Below, one piece after another: positions 23,435 through 31,530 of a DNA stretch of 32,747 bases. Both the position numbers and the translations under genes were made by a program. The DNA comes from Pseudomonadota bacterium. GTDB lineage: Bacteria > Pseudomonadota > Gammaproteobacteria > Steroidobacterales > Steroidobacteraceae. The stretch covers positions 1 through 32,747 of the forward strand of contig JANXOV010000064.1 of the NCBI GenBank assembly GCA_025357635.1. The letters run 5' to 3'. Below the pieces are notes generated by a model that worked only from the letters and a program-made list of their open reading frames with translations, was not told where the DNA came from and ran no database searches. The number at the start of each line of letters is the position of its first letter. The first letter of the stretch is position 1.

Positions 23435-24218
23435 CGCCGATCATCGGGCCGCCGCGCATGTCACGTTTGAGCTCGTCGGCGACCACATTGCCGTCATTCG
23501 ACTCAATCGACCCGAGGCCCACAACGCCATCAGCGGCGCCATGGCAAAGGCCATTGAGGGTTTCGTTGCCCGGGTGGAGGCCGATGAGTCCATTCGCGCG
23601 GCGATCATCGCGGCGAACGGTAAATCCTTTTGCGCAGGCGCCGACCTGAAGGAGGTCGCAGCGGGGCGTGGCGCCGGCCTTGTAAGACCTGAATCCGGTT
23701 TCGCCGGCTTTGTTTATGCCCCGAAGCGAAAACCTTGGATTGCCGCGGTTCAGGGGCCGGCGCTTGGCGGCGGAACCGAAATTTCCCTCAGCTGCGACAT
23801 GATTGTTGCCGGCGAGCAAGCAACGTTTGGGCTGCCCGAAGTCATGCGCGGACTCATCGCAGGCGCCAGTGGCGCGTTCCGGATAGCGAAGGCGCTCCCA
23901 CGTGCGATTGCGCTGGAAGTGGTTGCGTCGGGGGTTGCCTTGAGCGCGCGCCGCGCTTATGAACTCGGACTGGTAAACCGCGTGGTCGACACAGAATCCG
24001 TACTAAGCGAGGCGATCAAGATGGCGACTATCGTGGCAGCCAATTCACCCCTGGCCGTGCGCGAGACCCTGGGGATCACGCGCGCAGCGTCGAGCGGGCA
24101 TGAAGCAGAGTTGCGTCAAATCCAGGATCGCGCACTGGCTGTTGTGCTGGCAGGCCCTGACGCGATCGAGGGGGCAACAGCCTTCGTGGAAAAACGCGCG
24201 CCGGTTTGGAAGACATAA
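23427..24218 (+). CDS. Enoyl-CoA hydratase/isomerase (crotonase family)
   Basis: A 263-residue crotonase. The oxyanion-hole segments are CAGADLKE (about 69-76) and PALGGGTE. Catalytic Glu positions are E118 (GGGTE) and E138 (GLPEV), both present, so hydration of an enoyl-CoA is feasible. C-terminal residues 215-263 carry the usual helical trimerisation tail ending FVEKRAPVWKT. It overlaps the acyl-CoA ligase by 8 bp, so the two act in sequence: CoA activation, then hydration or retro-aldol cleavage. Substrate class cannot be told from these motifs. Confidence 0.94.
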   Translation: MSDADHRAAAHVTFELVGDHIAVIRLNRPEAHNAISGAMAKAIEGFVARVEADESIRAAIIAANGKSFCAGADLKEVAAGRGAGLVRPESGFAGFVYAPKRKPWIAAVQGPALGGGTEISLSCDMIVAGEQATFGLPEVMRGLIAGASGAFRIAKALPRAIALEVVASGVALSARRAYELGLVNRVVDTESVLSEAIKMATIVAANSPLAVRETLGITRAASSGHEAELRQIQDRALAVVLAGPDAIEGATAFVEKRAPVWKT

Positions 24219-24262
24219 CCCGCCCACGGCCTGAACTCACTGCGTGCAAGCCGCATCACAGT

Positions 24263-25393
24263 TCACACTCGAATCCCCACCGGACTTGGAACAACCACCG
24301 ACTTGAGAACGTTGCCATGCTCTGAATCCCTGATGGCTTCATTGATCTGGTCGAGAGCGTAATGTCTGATGAGTTTGTCGAAGGGGAATTGTCCCTCCCG
24401 CCACAACTTGATGAGATGAGGGATAAAGACTTCGGGCACGCTATCCCCTTCAATGATCCCGCGGATTGTGCGCCCGCAAAGAATTCCAATGATGTTCAGC
24501 GCAATTTCGGCATCCGGTGGAGCTGCGCCCACGACGCCGCAGCAGCCCGGAACGGCCAATACGTCAAAAGCGCTGCGCAGGACTGCCGGTACGCCGGTGC
24601 ACTCGAGGGAAAAATTAACCCCAGCGCCACCTGACAGGCGGCGCACGTCCGCGACCGGATCCTGGAGCACCGCGTTCACAATCTGCGTAGCGCCCAAGGT
24701 GAGCGCCATGTCCAGACGATTGGAGCGACGATCAACGGCGATGATCTGGGTGCATCCGGCAATCCGGGCCGCCATCACCGCCGACATTCCCACCGCGCCG
24801 ACGCCAAAGACCGCGATCGTGCTGCCAGGCGGCGGTTTCAGCGCATTGAGTACCGCACCAGCGCCGGTTTGGATGCCGCATCCCAGCGGCCCCATGATTT
24901 CAAGCGGCACGTCCCGGGGAATCTTGACCACGCTGCGTTCCGACGCCAGCGCGAAATTGGCGAACGAGGACTGGCCGAAAAAGGATCCGTGTATCCGCTC
25001 GTCTTGGCCATTTGAAAGTGTCGACGATCCATCGGAACGGCATCCACGAAAATTACACGAATAAAAACTCTGGCAATAGGCGGGGATGCCTTGCCGGCAG
25101 TTGACGCAGGCACCACAGCTATCGAAACTCAGAACGACATGGTCGCCCGGGACCACGCGCATAACGCCGGAGCCGACTCTCTCGACGATTCCAGCGCCTT
25201 CGTGTCCGAGCACGGCCGGCAGCGGGAACGGGGCGAGTTGATCGCGAACGATCAGATCCGTGTGGCAGATTCCGGTGCCGGCAATTCTAACCAAGACTTC
25301 GTGTTCGCGCGGAGAATCCAGCTTGGCGTGCTCCAGAATGAGGGGAGCGCCTTTTTCCCGCGCAACCGCCGCAATGATCGATTGAGTTTCCAT
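24263..25393 (-). CDS. Zinc-dependent NAD alcohol dehydrogenase, aryl/benzyl-alcohol type (MDR)
   Basis: A 376-residue medium-chain dehydrogenase. Catalytic zinc ligands are C43 (GICHTD), H64-E65 (GHEGAG) and C172 (PLGCGIQTG). Structural zinc is held by C93, C96, C99 and C107. The Rossmann GxGxxG is at 197-202 and is followed by D221 (AVDRRSNRL), which favours NAD over NADP. The long GIQTGAGAVLN block is shared with benzyl/aryl-alcohol dehydrogenases. ATG 25393 has GGAG six bases upstream; the frame's longer start has no support. It lies 37 bp behind the thiolase-like gene and converges on the crotonase gene with 44 bp between. Confidence 0.94.
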   Translation of the reverse strand: METQSIIAAVAREKGAPLILEHAKLDSPREHEVLVRIAGTGICHTDLIVRDQLAPFPLPAVLGHEGAGIVERVGSGVMRVVPGDHVVLSFDSCGACVNCRQGIPAYCQSFYSCNFRGCRSDGSSTLSNGQDERIHGSFFGQSSFANFALASERSVVKIPRDVPLEIMGPLGCGIQTGAGAVLNALKPPPGSTIAVFGVGAVGMSAVMAARIAGCTQIIAVDRRSNRLDMALTLGATQIVNAVLQDPVADVRRLSGGAGVNFSLECTGVPAVLRSAFDVLAVPGCCGVVGAAPPDAEIALNIIGILCGRTIRGIIEGDSVPEVFIPHLIKLWREGQFPFDKLIRHYALDQINEAIRDSEHGNVLKSVVVPSPVGIRV

Positions 25394-25430
25394 AGGGTTC
25401 TCCGTATTCCAGATCCGCCGGGTTGCTGGA

Positions 25431-26939
25431 TTACTGCGTCGCCGAAATCCAAATGTTCTTGCCATCGGCGCCGGCCATGGCGTACCCGTGGCTTCCCACG
25501 GGCTCACGTTCACCGCAGGTCAGAAAATGCAGCGTTGGTTCGTTGCCGGGTTCGACTGCCGCGACAAATCGCTCCCCGGCGAAAGTTCGGGCAATGATCG
25601 TCGCGCCCACCGGGAGTCCTTGCCGGTCGTAGGGTACGTTGTAGGTTTCGATAGTGCCGGGCCCGCTATAGTGTTCCAACAGTGTTGGCGGCTTGCCACG
25701 CAGCGCGTCGGCGATCGGTTGCACATCGTAGTTCTGCGGAAATGTGCCCGCGGGCAGCATTCTGGCGGTGAGCACAATGCAGTGACTATGGGTTGCGAAA
25801 CCTCCATTTGCGACGATGAGGCCATTCCCGCCGGTGCTGCGGATTTTTCCAACCATGGCGGCGGCCGCATGCATCATGCAATTGCCGATGGGGCCGCCGC
25901 CGAAGGTCAAGCCGCCGTAGACGCTGTGCGGACGATTCAACGGCCAGTTGAGTTGCCGCCGGGCCATTTTCGGAATGCATGGAAAGCAGCTATACAGTTC
26001 CAAATGGTCGATCTGGGACGGTTGCAGCGCGTTGAAATCAAGTACACATTTGATCGAAGCAACCAAGCTTGGGGATTCCACATATCTTTCGCGCATGAGG
26101 AAATCGTCGGGCTCGTGTGAGGAAGCTCCCGCCCCGATGAACACCAGTCGCTCCTCGGGTATGCCCAATTCGCGCCCCACAGCCAGACTCGCAACGATGA
26201 CGGCTGCGCCCTGGTTCACGCTGCTGTTCGCGACCATCAACTTGGTATAGGGAAAGCTGATCATCCGATTGTCAGCTGTTCGCTCTAGGATGACGTCAGC
26301 CGATACGGGTGTTTGCAACCAGGCATGCGGATTTTCAGACGCAGTCTTTGAAAATCCAGACCAAATCTGCGCAGTCTCCCGCTGAGCCTCAGCCAATGTT
26401 TGTCTCCAGGCCGCGCGCGTTGCGTTTTCGTAAAACGGGTAGACATCCGCTGGATAGAAAAGCCCATACTTGCGCGCCAAAGGCAGCGCACCCGCCTGTG
26501 CCGCTGCGGTCAGCCGATCGGCGGCGCCGCTTGAGTTGGGCGCGGCTTTCGCGTTCTGTGCCGCGGTCCGCATCGCTTCGCCACCGACGGCGGCCGCGAT
26601 GCGTATCACGCCGCGCCCGATCAAATTGGCCGCATCGTTGATGAGCTGCACCGGACCATCACCGCTTGCCTGATGAGTTCGAACAACTTGCGGTGGCCGG
26701 CGCGGCAGAAGATCGGCGAGGCGGTTGTGAATTTCAGGATCGGGAAAGGAGATCTGGTCCTCGACTCCCAACCAATCCAGGACCCCCAATACGGATGCAC
26801 CCGCGTCCTTTTCAGCGGCCTGCAATGCGGAAAACATCAGTGCCCGTGAATCCAATCCCATTTCCGTCCTCGCCGGCCGGTCATTGACCTGCCCAACGCC
26901 GATGATGACCGGAATGCGATCCGAGTCGCTCACGGCCAT
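25431..26939 (-). CDS. Thiolase-like protein (TLP1/SCP2-thiolase type) lacking the nucleophilic Cys
   Basis: A 502-residue thiolase-fold protein annotated in relatives as acetyl-CoA acetyltransferase. The N-half begins IPVIIGVGQVNDRP, and MVANSSVNQGAAVIVAS and FGGGPIGNCMMHAAAAMV mark the rest of the thiolase core. The extra ~80-residue C-terminal region (from about PPTLLEHYSGPGTIETY) matches the added C-terminal domain of TLP1 proteins. Where classic thiolases have the nucleophilic Cys in C-x-SG, this protein reads H89-Q90-A91-S92-G93, so normal acyl-transfer via Cys is unlikely. ATG 26939 is preferred to the TTG at 26960. It probably forms an operon with the alcohol dehydrogenase. Its real reaction is unknown. 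Confidence 0.88.
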   Translation of the reverse strand: MAVSDSDRIPVIIGVGQVNDRPARTEMGLDSRALMFSALQAAEKDAGASVLGVLDWLGVEDQISFPDPEIHNRLADLLPRRPPQVVRTHQASGDGPVQLINDAANLIGRGVIRIAAAVGGEAMRTAAQNAKAAPNSSGAADRLTAAAQAGALPLARKYGLFYPADVYPFYENATRAAWRQTLAEAQRETAQIWSGFSKTASENPHAWLQTPVSADVILERTADNRMISFPYTKLMVANSSVNQGAAVIVASLAVGRELGIPEERLVFIGAGASSHEPDDFLMRERYVESPSLVASIKCVLDFNALQPSQIDHLELYSCFPCIPKMARRQLNWPLNRPHSVYGGLTFGGGPIGNCMMHAAAAMVGKIRSTGGNGLIVANGGFATHSHCIVLTARMLPAGTFPQNYDVQPIADALRGKPPTLLEHYSGPGTIETYNVPYDRQGLPVGATIIARTFAGERFVAAVEPGNEPTLHFLTCGEREPVGSHGYAMAGADGKNIWISATQ

Positions 26940-27140
26940 GACAATTGACCAGCCCGGCAATGCTTCATCACCGATTCAACCGCGATGGATTCCATTCTCA
27001 ACATATACGCCACCGACTTACTCTTACGAACTTACGCGTCGCTCATTATGCGGCATCGATTTTCGCATCTGTTCAGAATTGCGCAGCGTCTGTAAACAAT
27101 TCCAATACATATCGTGCTCATCGCATCCGGGCCGCCGGCG

Positions 27141-27175
27141 GTTGTATTGACCTGAAGCTGAAGCAGGAATACAAC
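27141..27175 (+). promoter_or_regulatory. Inverted repeat in the thiolase/oxidoreductase divergent region
   Basis: GTTGTATT (27141-27148) and AATACAAC (27168-27175) are perfect inverted repeats around a 19-nt spacer that itself holds CCTG...CAGG. It lies about 60 bp before the ATG at 27236, in a region with visibly lower GC than the coding DNA. It may be an operator for a regulator of one or both divergent genes, or a 5'-UTR hairpin. Confidence 0.4.
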
Positions 27176-27235
27176 TCATCCCGGGAGCGAAATTCCGCTA
27201 CAAACCCCTTGCAATCAGATAGCTCGAGGCGGCAT

Positions 27236-28666
27236 ATGGACAAGACAGATCGCAGACTCGGAATGCAGCAAGCCATATCCCGACGCGACTTCATTAACGG
27301 TGTAGCCGCAGCCACGGCGAGCGGACTGGTCCCCGGCACGGCGTTTGCCAACTTGCCGGTAACTGCAAGCGCTGCAAGTGCGGGCAATTATCCGCCACTT
27401 CAAAGCGGTCTGCGTGGCAGTCATCGCGGATCGTTCGAAGTCGCTCATCAACTGATGTGGGCCGGCAGGCAAGACTGGGGCCGCATAGACACCGCCGACG
27501 CCGAGGTCTATGACCTCGTTGTTGTCGGCGCCGGCATCAGCGGTTTGGCAAGCGCCCACACGTTCAAAAAGCAGTACCCTGGCGCGCGCGTGCTGATTCT
27601 CGACAACCACGATGACTTCGGAGGTCACGCGAAGCGCAACGAGTTCGCAATCAAAGGCAAAACAGTGATCGGGTACGGCGGAGCCCAGGCGCTGGAGAAT
27701 CCCGGGGAATACAGTGCATTCAGCAAGCAGATTCTGTCCGACATCGGCGTGGACACCTCCAGGTTCAATACCGCCTATGACCGCGAATTCTTTCGCCGAC
27801 ACCGTCTCTGCGGCGCGACGTTCTTCGCAGAGTCGCGCTTTGGAACGAACCACCTGGTGCGCTACCCGCTGATGGATTACACCTGGTTTGTGCCGTTCGC
27901 ACAGCCTCCTTTGTCCACCAAAGAGGCCGTGCAGCAAATGCCGCTTGGACAGAGTGCGCGGCGTGAGCTGTTGATGCTGCTGGAAATCAAAGGTGACCAC
28001 CTGACCGAGGTGCCCGCAGCCGAGCAGCAGGACTATCTGTCGCGCATCAGCTACAGGGATTTTCTCGAGCGGCATCTTGGCGTTCATGACAAGGAATTGT
28101 TGTCGGTGCTGCAAGGGCTGACATGTGACGAGGCGGTCAGCATCGAGGTCGTGCCGGCGCTCAACATCATGGTTTATCTGGGATTGCCCGGGCTGAACGC
28201 CACGGCCCTCGCCGGCATCAACGCGACGCGCGAGCCTTACATCTATCATTTCCCCGACGGCAACGCATCCATCGCCCGTCTGCTCGTTCGCAAGATGATC
28301 CCACGCGTCGCGCCGGGGTCGACGATGGATGATATCGTGCTGGCGCCGTTCGACTATTCCAGGCTCGACGAAAGGGGTTCGGACGTCCGCATACGGCTGA
28401 ACAGCACCGTCGTGCGAGCGGTGCACAATGGCGATCCCCAATCGGCGAAAGACGTTTCAATCACTTATGTTCGCGGCGAGCAGGCGTTCAAGGTGACGGC
28501 GCGCAGCTGCGTCATGGCGGGGTACAACGCAATGATTCCGCGCATCTGTCCGGAACTTCCTGAAAAACAGAAAGCGGCACTGGCATTGGCCGTTAAATGT
28601 CCGATCCTTTCTATTACACACATGTTATCGAACAAAGCCGGCATTGCGCGGGTGCAATTTGATTGA
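27236..28666 (+). CDS. Tat-exported FAD/NAD(P)-dependent oxidoreductase, spermidine-dehydrogenase-like, 3'-truncated
   Basis: ATG 27236 has GAGG six bases upstream and opens a Tat signal with S15-R-R-D-F-I. From ~92 comes VYDLVVVGAGISGLASA, a dinucleotide-binding motif (G98, G100, G103), followed by FGGHAKRNEF, IGYGGAQALENPGEYS and FLERHLGVHDKELL. These are blocks typical of the NAD(P)/FAD proteins annotated as spermidine dehydrogenase or amine oxidoreductase. Relatives are roughly 600 residues or more. Here 476 residues remain: after LALAVKCPI (near 28605) the expected continuation disappears and about 20 unrelated residues run to the stop, right where mobile DNA begins. The gene is therefore very likely disrupted and inactive, since the FAD-domain C-terminus is missing. 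The family is firm; the exact substrate is not. Confidence 0.75.
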   Translation: MDKTDRRLGMQQAISRRDFINGVAAATASGLVPGTAFANLPVTASAASAGNYPPLQSGLRGSHRGSFEVAHQLMWAGRQDWGRIDTADAEVYDLVVVGAGISGLASAHTFKKQYPGARVLILDNHDDFGGHAKRNEFAIKGKTVIGYGGAQALENPGEYSAFSKQILSDIGVDTSRFNTAYDREFFRRHRLCGATFFAESRFGTNHLVRYPLMDYTWFVPFAQPPLSTKEAVQQMPLGQSARRELLMLLEIKGDHLTEVPAAEQQDYLSRISYRDFLERHLGVHDKELLSVLQGLTCDEAVSIEVVPALNIMVYLGLPGLNATALAGINATREPYIYHFPDGNASIARLLVRKMIPRVAPGSTMDDIVLAPFDYSRLDERGSDVRIRLNSTVVRAVHNGDPQSAKDVSITYVRGEQAFKVTARSCVMAGYNAMIPRICPELPEKQKAALALAVKCPILSITHMLSNKAGIARVQFD

Positions 28667-28671
28667 CGGAT

Positions 28672-29088
28672 TCAGCCCAGCGTAGTGAAGCGGTGCAAGA
28701 GCCTGCAGGTGGAGTCAAAGGAACGCTGGTCGGCCTCGGTCAGAGTCGGATAGACGATGGGGCCGCCGTCATCGCCGATGGCTTCGAGTAGCATTCTGAG
28801 GATCCCGCGCTTTCGCAGATGCGGCCTTTCGTGCCAGAGGCGGATTAGGTGTCCACCCAGGACACGGAGGTTATCGCGGTGAACTCGCAGGGTTTTGCGG
28901 GAGCGTGCGAGTTGCAACTGATGGGTCAGAAATACCTTGAAGATGTCCACCATGACCGTCCCGCGAGTCAGGTCTTCGGACTCGACACGCCAAGCGGTTG
29001 GCCAGTGATCGATATCCAGATAGTCTTGCTCGAACCTCGGGGAGAACTCATCGCCGGTGAACGGTCGAGATGTTGTTGGTCGGTTCAT
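28672..29088 (-). CDS. Small helical protein accompanying the DUF4338 gene
   Basis: A 138-residue protein with no signal and mostly predicted helix. Distinctive blocks are VMVDIFKVFLTHQLQLARSRKTLRVHRDNLRVLGGHLIRLWHERPHLRKRGILRMLLEAIGDDGGPIVYPTLTEADQRSFDSTCRLLHRF in order across residues ~45-134. This helical pattern recalls SAM-like core-binding domains of tyrosine recombinases, and I have an impression of similar proteins beside other DUF4338 genes, but I cannot name a family. It starts 18 bp after the DUF4338 stop and is probably on the same transcript as the transposase. It could be a DNA-binding accessory. Confidence 0.6.
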   Translation of the reverse strand: MNRPTTSRPFTGDEFSPRFEQDYLDIDHWPTAWRVESEDLTRGTVMVDIFKVFLTHQLQLARSRKTLRVHRDNLRVLGGHLIRLWHERPHLRKRGILRMLLEAIGDDGGPIVYPTLTEADQRSFDSTCRLLHRFTTLG

Positions 29089-29106
29089 GTTGATCGTGTG
29101 ACGGAT

Positions 29107-29961
29107 TTACCTGTTGCAGAGCTGCCGCTGGAAGTTGTGCGCGAGCGGATAGATCCAGATGCCTTTGATCGGTTTAGCACGGTGGTGCAGGACGTCGAGC
29201 TTACCGCGGCCCTGGGTATCGCCGAGGTATCGCCAGTTGGCAGCCCTATAGCAGGTGCCGGCAAAGCGCGGCTTCTCGACGAAGGTTTCAAGCAACACCG
29301 GCCGATAGGCGTAACGAGCGCGCCAGTCATCGGGCAGTCGTCGGCTCACCAAGGCAAGGATGCGCGAGGCGAGGTTTTGGCAGTGGATCCACGGCAGGAT
29401 GAGGAAGCGGGCATTGTTCACGACCAGATGCAGGTTGCGCTGTCGCTGCTCCTGGGTCCAACCGATGAGGCGATCCCGGGGCTTGACCTTCCAGGCGCTT
29501 GCGCCAAAGCCCAAAGCCGCAACGATGTGGCCGCCGGCGCGCACGAAGTAGCGCAGCTGCGCCCCGGGCATCGGCTGGTGTCCGAGGTAATGGTGCCGTT
29601 CGATATACGTATTCCACAGCAGCGAGTCGGCTTTGGTGAGCACCGGCTCGATCTGCAGTGTCCTCAGCTCGATACTTGGGGTGCTATCGGGCGGCAGAAC
29701 CGCCTGTTCGATGTGCGGATAGGACCGGTATGTGACCGGTTTGGGATTTCTCGGCGCTGGCAAGCTGATGAGCCCATCGGCGTGCATGCGATTCAGCGCC
29801 ACCCGGCAACTCATGTCCTTCAGAGCGCCGTTGTCGCGCCGCCAGCTCAGTCGTTCGCAGACCTCGCGGGAGAGACGGGCGCGGTTGATCTGCGGCAGGT
29901 TGAGCAGTTCGCGGATCAGATCGATCTCGGCCGGTGTGAAGTCACGTCCACAGTAGCGCAT
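29107..29961 (-). CDS. DUF4338 protein (family of Druantia anti-phage protein DruA)
   Basis: A 284-residue protein. An N-terminal helical winged region (1-95: FTPAEIDLIRELLNLPQINRARLSREVCERLSW, then DMSCRVALNRMHADGLISLP) precedes the DUF4338 core (~105-270). Core blocks are YIERHHYLGHQPMPGAQLRYFV, ALGFGASAWKVKPRDRLIGWT, HLVVNNARFLILPWIHCQNLASRIL, YRPVLLETFVEKPRFAGTCYRAANWRYLGDTQGRG. These are the signature blocks of PF14236. In Druantia, DruA is one of several proteins; no helicase DruE-like gene is here. Its ATG lies 3 bp after the transposase stop, so it is translationally coupled to the transposase and travels with it. It is more likely a transposon-linked homologue than a complete defence system. 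Confidence 0.88.
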   Translation of the reverse strand: MRYCGRDFTPAEIDLIRELLNLPQINRARLSREVCERLSWRRDNGALKDMSCRVALNRMHADGLISLPAPRNPKPVTYRSYPHIEQAVLPPDSTPSIELRTLQIEPVLTKADSLLWNTYIERHHYLGHQPMPGAQLRYFVRAGGHIVAALGFGASAWKVKPRDRLIGWTQEQRQRNLHLVVNNARFLILPWIHCQNLASRILALVSRRLPDDWRARYAYRPVLLETFVEKPRFAGTCYRAANWRYLGDTQGRGKLDVLHHRAKPIKGIWIYPLAHNFQRQLCNR

Positions 29962-29964
29962 TCT

Positions 29965-31464
29965 TTAATTCGCCTCGAGCAAGCCAGCCGTTTGCAGCGA
30001 GTGCAGCATCTCCACCGACTCGTACAAGCGCATCCACCCGCGCCACAGGATCTCAACCCCAGGCTCCCCGTCGCCCTTGCGCCCGAGATGACCACCGAGC
30101 TTGCCGAGCATCCGCACGACCTCGCGCAGGCTCACGGATTGTCCGGCCGGCGGCAGCGCCTTGGTCACCCGCAGGTGCAGCACTTGGATCTCCACCGCCG
30201 AGAAGACCTGCGTGGCGGGCAGATCGGGGTGTGCGCGCGCCAGATACGCCACGTGCATCAGGCGCACCCCGATGATGCTAAAGAGGGTCAGATAGCGCTT
30301 CAGGCGCTCGGCCTGCTCGAGCATACAGTCCTCGACCTTGCACCCCGATTTGAGCACCTTGTGCCAGACCTCGATGCCCCAGCGCTTTGCGTACCAGCGC
30401 ACCTTCTCGGTCGCAGACCCGAAGTCCTTGACGGGAAGGTTCGTCAGCAACACCCAGCTGATCGAGTCAGTTCCGGGGGGTGGGGATTGCTCGGTCGCGC
30501 CGATCAGCGTCACGGTGACGGGCTCGCTCGAACCGGACGCCTTCGCGTGCGCTCCGCGGCGCGGTGGCGCTTGGATCGTGACCTCAGCAACACGCATCTC
30601 GATGCAGGCGCTGCGCGCCTTACGGCGGCCGTTGCCGGGAACCTCGATCATCAGAGTGCCCAGGACCGGTGCATCGCTCAGCGCCTCGAGCATCCGAGTA
30701 CATCCCGCGCTGTCCTCGGGCACGAGCTTGCGATCGGTGCGGGCACGGATCAGGTACTTCGCGCGCAACTCCTTCGCGTGCGTCAAGAACTCGAAGAAGT
30801 CCGACTCCCGATCCGCCACCGTGACAATCGAGACGCCCGCAGGCGCCCGCTCGACCGTCTCCTTGAGCGCCACGAGCCATTTCGAACTCTCTTTCTCCTC
30901 GACCGGCGTGACCTGCAGCCGCTCGATCTTCTGCTGATAGTCTTCCTCGGGGATCTCGCGCCGCGCCCAGATACTTTGGCTCAGAATCCCCAGCGGCACA
31001 CCCGAGGTCGTGAAGGCGAGCGCGTTGTGCATGATGAGGCCCCGGTCATGCGCCGCGTTACTCTTGCCAATCGATCCCAAACCACGGGTCTTCACGTGAC
31101 TACCGTACGAGAAGAAGACCGTGTCCTGCATCACCAGCACCGGGCCGCCACAGCCGGCCATGCGAGCCGCCGTCGCTTCCCAATGCGGCTTCAAGATCCC
31201 CGGCGTGCTCGCCTTCGGGTTGTTGAACAGCCGGTATGCCGCCTGGGTGCTCGCCCAACTACCACACGCCTCGTTGATCGGGGAGGCCGGAGATTTGGCC
31301 AGGTGCTGCGCAGTCTTCAGCAAGCGACGGTCCAGACGTTTGTCGCGCAGGTCAGCGTGGGCAAACTCCTGCCTCACCCACTCGACCGACTCTGTGCCAG
31401 CCTCCATGATAGCTTGCACGTCAGAATCCTCGCAGCGGCTCGATCTTCCCAAGCGGTTCGCCAT
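29965..31464 (-). CDS. IS4-family transposase (Tn5/IS50-like)
   Basis: A 499-residue DDE transposase. An N-terminal DNA-binding domain (WVRQEFAHADLRDKRLDRRL...INEACGSWASTQAAYRLFNN) is followed by the catalytic core: D114 in VMQDTVFFSYG, D218 in TVADRESDFFEFL, and E365 in the YAKRWGIEVWHKVLK block, which fits the IS4 YREK signature. A Tn5-type C-terminal dimerisation region follows (LTLFSIIGVRLMHVAYLAR...). All three catalytic residues are present, so it may be active. The ATG at 31464 is used; GTG 31476 and ATG 31407 are alternatives. The next two genes follow closely on the same strand. Confidence 0.93.
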   Translation of the reverse strand: MANRLGRSSRCEDSDVQAIMEAGTESVEWVRQEFAHADLRDKRLDRRLLKTAQHLAKSPASPINEACGSWASTQAAYRLFNNPKASTPGILKPHWEATAARMAGCGGPVLVMQDTVFFSYGSHVKTRGLGSIGKSNAAHDRGLIMHNALAFTTSGVPLGILSQSIWARREIPEEDYQQKIERLQVTPVEEKESSKWLVALKETVERAPAGVSIVTVADRESDFFEFLTHAKELRAKYLIRARTDRKLVPEDSAGCTRMLEALSDAPVLGTLMIEVPGNGRRKARSACIEMRVAEVTIQAPPRRGAHAKASGSSEPVTVTLIGATEQSPPPGTDSISWVLLTNLPVKDFGSATEKVRWYAKRWGIEVWHKVLKSGCKVEDCMLEQAERLKRYLTLFSIIGVRLMHVAYLARAHPDLPATQVFSAVEIQVLHLRVTKALPPAGQSVSLREVVRMLGKLGGHLGRKGDGEPGVEILWRGWMRLYESVEMLHSLQTAGLLEAN

Positions 31465-31530
31465 GCTTCGCCGCACCTCGCGACGACCGCAAGACTAACC
31501 CGGGTAAATGCCTGTGTCCAGCGTTCCTTA

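Larger units (their letters stand above)
28606..31530 (-). mobile_element. IS4/Tn5-type insertion unit with DUF4338 and small-protein passengers
   Basis: Three same-strand genes (transposase, DUF4338 protein, small helical protein) with spacings of 3 and 18 bp occupy this stretch. The unit begins where the oxidoreductase gene is cut off and ends where the ISAzo13-type element begins. The boundaries are estimates: I found no clean terminal inverted repeats or target duplication by eye. Partial inverted matches (28711-28731 against 31516-31536) are described in the findings. Confidence 0.55.

Noticed and set aside
27215-28441. 408-codon minus-strand frame opposite the flavin oxidoreductase
   Set aside because: It is a shadow of the plus-strand gene, which has a Tat signal, SD and dinucleotide-binding motif.
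28672-29961. Complete Druantia defence system
   Set aside because: Only a DruA-family (DUF4338) protein is present. There is no large helicase or other Druantia subunit, and the gene is coupled to a transposase.
28640-31512. GGCATT...CGGGT matches near both edges as terminal inverted repeats
   Set aside because: The spacers between the two blocks differ by one base and the flanks do not match; too weak to call ends.
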